Shown: one piece after another, positions 52,199 to 56,043 of the stretch | How the letters are laid out: every line of letters starts with the position of its first letter | How positions within the stretch are numbered: the first letter of the stretch is position 1 | Assembly: GCA_036266995.1 (NCBI GenBank) | Contig: DATAWX010000245.1 | Span: forward strand, 1-56,043 | Length of the DNA stretch: 56,043 bases | DNA from: GCA-003244245 sp036266995 | Lineage (GTDB): Bacteria; Actinomycetota; Actinomycetes; Mycobacteriales; Pseudonocardiaceae | Reading direction: 5' to 3' | Program-made: the position numbers and the translations under genes | Notes under the pieces: model-generated | Told to the model about the DNA's origin: nothing | The model's input: the letters and a program-made list of their open reading frames with translations, nothing else | The model's database searches: none

Positions 52199-53161
52199 AT
52201 GTCCGCGTTCGGTGAGCTGCGGGCTCAGGGCTACCTCGGCGCCGAGTGCTTGGCGTTGATCTTCCAGTTCGTGCGCGAGGAGGTTCACCGATTCCCTGTA
52301 CTGGCACCGAGGAGTGGGTGGCAGGACGCTGATCTTGAGGATCTGTGCGGTGAGTTTCTGGCTGATCGCATTCAGCAGGCGACGGTGATGCTGCTGGCGC
52401 AAGCGGGTGATGAGGCATCGTTGGGGCGGCTGCTGCGTAAGTCGATCAGGCACTGGTTGATTGATCAGGCTCGTAAGACGGCGGTGGGTGCTTTGCGGCG
52501 CAGGTTGGAAAACGTGTTGGCTGCCGAGGACGCCTTTGAACAGGTACCTGCAGGAGATGCAGGTGGGGGACGGTGGCGGCTGACGAGCACGTCGGTTCCT
52601 CCCTGGGCGGGTTCCACCGAGGACCTTGTCGATGCGGCGCGGGCGGTTCCGAACGTGGAGATTCCCAAGTGGTTGAGTACGACTCGTCGGGGGCCGGTAG
52701 CGGACCGGAGATCGATCGTTGCTGTTGCTGCCGCCGTCTTGAATGCCGCCGGAGGATCGTTGGAGGTTGCCCAGTTAGTCGCGGTGTTCGTGGCGCGGTT
52801 TCCCGTCGTACTGGATGATCCTGTCGTCTGTTCTCTGCCGGATGATCTGGACAACAGCGTTGGTCTTGATGAGGCGTTGACTCCCGAGCAGCAGCTGGTC
52901 GCGGCTGATGACGAGGTGGAGGCCGCCGTGACCGCGGCGGAGGTGGTGGGGATGTTGGCGCCGTGGGAGCGGCGGATTGTGCCTCATCTCGATAATCCGC
53001 TAGCAATCCAGACGGTCCTTGGCTGTGGTCGTAGCCAGGCATACCAGCACGCGAGACGGCTGAAGGAGAAGCTGACGCAGCTCGTCGGTGACAGTGACAG
53101 TGTGCGGGTAGTAGGGCTGGAGGTGATCCGGCTATGTGGTGGTGCTGCGGTCGCGGAGTGA
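52199..53161 (+). CDS. sigma factor-like DNA-binding protein
   Basis: A 320-residue protein. Residues about 40-95 resemble sigma-70 region 2 (DADLEDLCGEFLADRIQQ, then LLRKSIRHWLIDQARK). Residues about 255-300 resemble a region 4 helix-turn-helix (WERRIVPHLDNPLAIQTVLG, then GRSQAYQHARRLKEKL). A long Ala/Val-rich linker of over 130 residues lies between, unlike ordinary ECF sigma factors. The start has GGAGGGG upstream. It heads a cluster with the HTH-like and ImmA/IrrE-type genes. It could be a divergent sigma factor or a phage-type regulator. Confidence 0.6.
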   Translation: MSAFGELRAQGYLGAECLALIFQFVREEVHRFPVLAPRSGWQDADLEDLCGEFLADRIQQATVMLLAQAGDEASLGRLLRKSIRHWLIDQARKTAVGALRRRLENVLAAEDAFEQVPAGDAGGGRWRLTSTSVPPWAGSTEDLVDAARAVPNVEIPKWLSTTRRGPVADRRSIVAVAAAVLNAAGGSLEVAQLVAVFVARFPVVLDDPVVCSLPDDLDNSVGLDEALTPEQQLVAADDEVEAAVTAAEVVGMLAPWERRIVPHLDNPLAIQTVLGCGRSQAYQHARRLKEKLTQLVGDSDSVRVVGLEVIRLCGGAAVAE

Positions 53162-53251
53162 ACACGATCGGTGCGACCGGACATCCCGCTCGTTGTGACG
53201 TCAGATTCCGGTGCCGACCTATTCGGTTGGTTGATGCGGGAGGACGACACC

Positions 53252-54211
53252 ATGGGTGACCTGGGCACACCCCAGCGTTTTCTTGACCTCGCCAAACAAT
53301 CGCGAGGGCCGCAGGTGTTGTCGGAAGAGGGTTTGCGGGAACGATTTGGTGAGCTGGCGGAAATAGAGATTGACGCTGGACAAGTGTGGAGAGCTTGCTG
53401 GGATGAGGTCAGCGTGCTGGTGCTGGTGTTGGCCGTCGAGGACCGCGACGTCCTAGTAGCGCCGGTGACGATTGAGCCACCCGCTGAAGACGATCGCTGC
53501 ATGGTGTTGGAGGGTTCATTCACCGCATTCGGAGTTGCGGCTACTGTGTGGGCAGGGCTTACCTGCCTAGTCCCTATCCGGGTGCTGGACCGTCCGATAG
53601 ACCAGTGGAGCGAAGACCTTATTCGCTGGACAACACACACGGCGCAGGGACGACCGCACCCGGTTCCGCCCGGAACACGACAAGGCCAGCCCATCCAATC
53701 GGAACTGGACCCGGCCGCGCTACTCCAAGCCGAACTCGCGGATGACCTGGAGTCGTTGAGCCAGGCACCTGGTCTGCCCGTGGATACTCCAGGTTCGACG
53801 CCTCGCGACTTGGCCTCATTGCTGGGGACCAGCCTCGATCTAGCATCGTTGTGCTCGTCGCTGGGTCTTCCTCAGTCCGAGGTCATGAAGCTCTTGAGAG
53901 GTAAGACCCCGTTGACGCCGGACCAGGTCGAGGTTGTTGCGCGGGTTACCGGCCTGGCGTCTGAGAAGATCGCCGGTACGGTGCGCCGGTTGCCGCTCGG
54001 GCTCGTGATCCAGGCGGAGCATCCCCGGTGGAGACCTACGTGGGCTCGGCGCGCTCAACGTCTTCACATCAGCGAGGATCAGGCTCGACTCACCGGTAGC
54101 TATGGGGTGTTCGCGCTAGCGGCGCGAGAAACTGGCGGTAGTGAGTCTGACTGGGAGCAACGGCTGCGGCAGTTCCTCCGCGGCGAGAAAACTGGTGCGG
54201 GCGGTGCATGA
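53252..54211 (+). CDS. hypothetical protein with HTH-like region
   Basis: A 319-residue protein. I chose the ATG at 53252 because GGGAGG lies 8 bases upstream; a GTG at 53171 would add 27 residues. The segment LASLCSSLGLPQSEVMKLLR followed by GKTPLTPDQVEVVARVTGL resembles a Cro/XRE-type helix-turn-helix (about residues 200-245). The rest is not recognised. Its stop overlaps the next gene's ATG, so it is translationally coupled with the ImmA/IrrE-type protease, a frequent pairing with XRE-type repressors. Confidence 0.65.
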   Translation: MGDLGTPQRFLDLAKQSRGPQVLSEEGLRERFGELAEIEIDAGQVWRACWDEVSVLVLVLAVEDRDVLVAPVTIEPPAEDDRCMVLEGSFTAFGVAATVWAGLTCLVPIRVLDRPIDQWSEDLIRWTTHTAQGRPHPVPPGTRQGQPIQSELDPAALLQAELADDLESLSQAPGLPVDTPGSTPRDLASLLGTSLDLASLCSSLGLPQSEVMKLLRGKTPLTPDQVEVVARVTGLASEKIAGTVRRLPLGLVIQAEHPRWRPTWARRAQRLHISEDQARLTGSYGVFALAARETGGSESDWEQRLRQFLRGEKTGAGGA

Positions 54212-55248
54212 TGCGAGGTCGGTTCGTCGAAGAGGCCCCGAGCCAGGCTGAAGCGATGCTCGCCGTGGTCGAGCGGCTCCATCCGGATGCACTGGTTTCC
54301 CTGCGGGAAGACCCGCTTGCAGAGCTGCGGAACTGGCCTGAAATCCAGGTGTCTTTGGCCCCAGAGATGGGCCACGGGGGCCGATGCTCGGTCACCGGCA
54401 GCTACCAGGACCACACGCAGCCCCCAACTTTGGTCGTGGGCATGTCCAGGTCGCTTCGCCGTCGCGGCTTCACTGGGCTCCACGAGCTAGGGCATCACCT
54501 CCAGCAGACTGATCTGGTGCTGGGGCAGCGTCTGTTCACGCACCAGGACTCCGAGGCATTCGAGGAGGCGGCGTGCGACGCGTTCGCGGCACGCGTGCTG
54601 CTGCCCGACGACCAGATCATCGGACGTATCGATCCTCGGGGGCCGACCGCAACGGATGTCGTCGACATGTTCCAGAGGTTCCAGGCATCGCGGGAAGCGT
54701 GTTGTGTGCGGGCCGCTGAGTACTTGACTGGCGCCGGCGTGGTGGTGCTGCTCGATGCCACCGGCACGGTGGTCTTCGCCGCGCCGCACGGCCTCATTCC
54801 CCCAGCGCGAGGTTCCGACCAATCCGGTACCCCGCTGATCGAGGCGGTGCTACGGAGTTGTGCCACGGTGGAACGGGACCAAACGTTTGTGTCCTATCGC
54901 GACGGTGGTGCCAGCGATGTGCTGTACGGGCAGGCCGCTTGGTGCGACGAGGACTACCTGATCGCCGTGCTCGCCTTGGACAACGCGGCTTGGCGTGCCT
55001 TCGCCCCGGCTCGCCCTGACACCGGTCGCTCACGGTTCGGTTCGTGGTGGGCGTGCGAGACTTGCGAGGACGAATTCCGTGTCACCGAGGCCCCCTGTGA
55101 ACGTTGTGGTGTACCGCGGTGCGGGAACGGCCATTGTGGCTGCACGGTGGCCCGCGCGAAGAACGACCGCACGTGCGACAGGTGCTTCCTGACATTGGCA
55201 TCGGTCCGGTTCGAGGGCACCAGTTCCAGTTGTCGTGACTGCGCCTAA
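54208..55248 (+). CDS. ImmA/IrrE-type metalloprotease with cysteine-rich C-terminus
   Basis: A 346-residue protein. The zinc motif HELGHH is at residues 92-97, followed by a likely third ligand in EAFEEAACDAFAARVLLPDD (Glu120). ImmA/IrrE proteases cleave repressors to switch on mobile elements or stress genes. The last 65 residues carry about 13 cysteines in CxxC-type pairs (WACETCEDEF, CERCGVPRCGNGHCGC, CDRCF, CRDC), probably two or more zinc-binding knuckles. Such a tail is not usual for the family and may sense or bind nucleic acid or protein. Overlaps the HTH-like gene. Confidence 0.85.
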   Translation: MMRGRFVEEAPSQAEAMLAVVERLHPDALVSLREDPLAELRNWPEIQVSLAPEMGHGGRCSVTGSYQDHTQPPTLVVGMSRSLRRRGFTGLHELGHHLQQTDLVLGQRLFTHQDSEAFEEAACDAFAARVLLPDDQIIGRIDPRGPTATDVVDMFQRFQASREACCVRAAEYLTGAGVVVLLDATGTVVFAAPHGLIPPARGSDQSGTPLIEAVLRSCATVERDQTFVSYRDGGASDVLYGQAAWCDEDYLIAVLALDNAAWRAFAPARPDTGRSRFGSWWACETCEDEFRVTEAPCERCGVPRCGNGHCGCTVARAKNDRTCDRCFLTLASVRFEGTSSSCRDCA

Positions 55249-55397
55249 CCAGAGCGTTGAGCAGCGAACTCTCCGAATCCGGACAGTTACCGCGGTGTGA
55301 CGTCAGGCAAGAGTGAGCGGCCGACGGCGGCTCCGCCCAGTCTCCCGATGGGCGACGCAGTGGCGCCTCGGCGCCCTGACCCTTGAGCAGGTACATC

Positions 55398-56043
55398 GTG
55401 GGATTCACCGAAGAGACCCTTAACGACATTCGCGGCCAGATCGACGCCCACCCCGAGCCGCTGGCCGAGGCCCGCACCCGACTGGGGCTCGTCCGCTCTA
55501 CCGCGATCACGTTCCCTGGCGCGCTGCGCACCTACGCCAGCGGCTCGATCCCCCAGAACACGTTCATTCACCCTGTCGGTGATGGTGACGGCGGCCTGGT
55601 GCTGGACCGCCGGATCTACCCGAACCTGGGCCCGGACGGTGGGGGTGAGACCCCGGCGGAGATCACTACGCAATTGTGTGCGCTGCTCGGCCCCGCCGTA
55701 CGGGAGGTCTACCCAAAGGCCCGCTGCGGCACCTCCAAGCGCGGCCCGAAGGTCTGGTTCGGCGAGCCGGTGGATGAGCAGGACCCGACCGTGGACCTGG
55801 TCGTCGCGCTGACCCGGAAACAAGGCGCGGGCTTGTGGATTCCGAACTTGACCACCAACACCTGGGAGGCATCCCACCCGGAGTGTCACGTCGAGCTGTT
55901 CACCTCCGGTAGCCAGTCATTGCGTCGTACCCGCCGCCGCGTGGTGCGACTACTCAAGGGATGGAACAAGCAATACAACCAGCCCGGTTTTTCCTCCCAC
56001 AACCTCACAGTCTGGGCCTGGGAGTTCATCGAGCCCGGCATGG
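55398..56043 (+). CDS. CD-NTase-like nucleotidyltransferase (3' truncated)
   Basis: The frame is open from GTG 55398 to the window end (215 residues visible). It shows the nucleotidyltransferase pattern GS-x11-DxD: Gly49-Ser50 in TYASGSIPQNTFIHP, Asp62 and Asp64 in VGDGDGG, and a third carboxylate Asp133 in PTVDLVVALT. GLWIPNLTTNTWEASHPE and LLKGWNKQYNQPGFSSHNL resemble conserved parts of cGAS/DncV-like enzymes, which make cyclic oligonucleotide alarm signals in CBASS defence. The effector and the remaining C-terminus lie outside the window, so CBASS is inferred, not shown. Confidence 0.7.
   Translation, partial: MGFTEETLNDIRGQIDAHPEPLAEARTRLGLVRSTAITFPGALRTYASGSIPQNTFIHPVGDGDGGLVLDRRIYPNLGPDGGGETPAEITTQLCALLGPAVREVYPKARCGTSKRGPKVWFGEPVDEQDPTVDLVVALTRKQGAGLWIPNLTTNTWEASHPECHVELFTSGSQSLRRTRRRVVRLLKGWNKQYNQPGFSSHNLTVWAWEFIEPGM

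Overview
The window is high-GC actinobacterial chromosome. Start-codon usage (many GTG), AGGAGG-type ribosome binding sites, ATGA-coupled operons, AdnAB in place of RecBCD, a WhiB7-type regulator and the block uvrD2 - whiB7 - AarF kinase - ThiF-like - DUF2342-type metalloprotease - PDZ/Lon protease - UPF0182 all fit Actinomycetes related to mycobacteria. I infer a member of the Pseudonocardiales; the sequence alone does not fix genus or species.

Layout. 1-1260: 3' part of moeZ and a small convergent basic protein. 1632-7887: a nitrogen block on the + strand (narK, nirB, nirD, a HemD/winged-helix protein and a sirohydrochlorin chelatase) that moves nitrate/nitrite, reduces nitrite and appears to support siroheme supply. 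7903-9381: a VapBC-type toxin-antitoxin pair with a palindromic operator, and a methyltransferase. 9439-16319: narGHJI respiratory nitrate reductase on the - strand with a 340-base upstream region. 16663-23560: an alkyltransferase-like protein and the AdnAB helicase-nuclease.

23645-31606 is the most unusual part. Four tandem small genes encode glycine-rich peptides that share a nearly identical 27-residue N-terminus and have variable, cysteine-free C-termini. Each has its own copy of a conserved upstream cassette (boxes, a dyad, a hairpin in front of an identical ribosome binding site) and its own G/C-rich terminator-like hairpin. They are followed by a PqqD-like/M50 membrane metalloprotease, a translationally coupled lipoprotein with a Gly/Asn-rich linker and a GIN (DUF2807-like) domain, and a large LuxR-family ATPase regulator. 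I interpret this as a candidate undescribed peptide maturation or surface-display system.

31626-51434 is mainly conserved housekeeping: a saccharopine-dehydrogenase-like oxidoreductase, an M16 protease pair, UvrD2, whiB7 with an upstream ORF and attenuator-like hairpin, MacB-type ABC transporter parts, an AarF-type kinase, a ThiF-like protein, a DUF2342-type protease, a PDZ-Lon protease, a PPA1309-type protein and a UPF0182 membrane protein. A cluster of three DnaA-box-like 9-mers lies ahead of the ThiF-like gene.

51709-56043: an initiator tRNA gene followed by an apparent accessory island: a sigma-like protein, an unrecognised protein, an ImmA/IrrE-type protease with a cysteine-rich tail and, running off the window end, a CD-NTase-like nucleotidyltransferase. 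This may be an anti-phage (CBASS-like) or signal-regulated defence locus.
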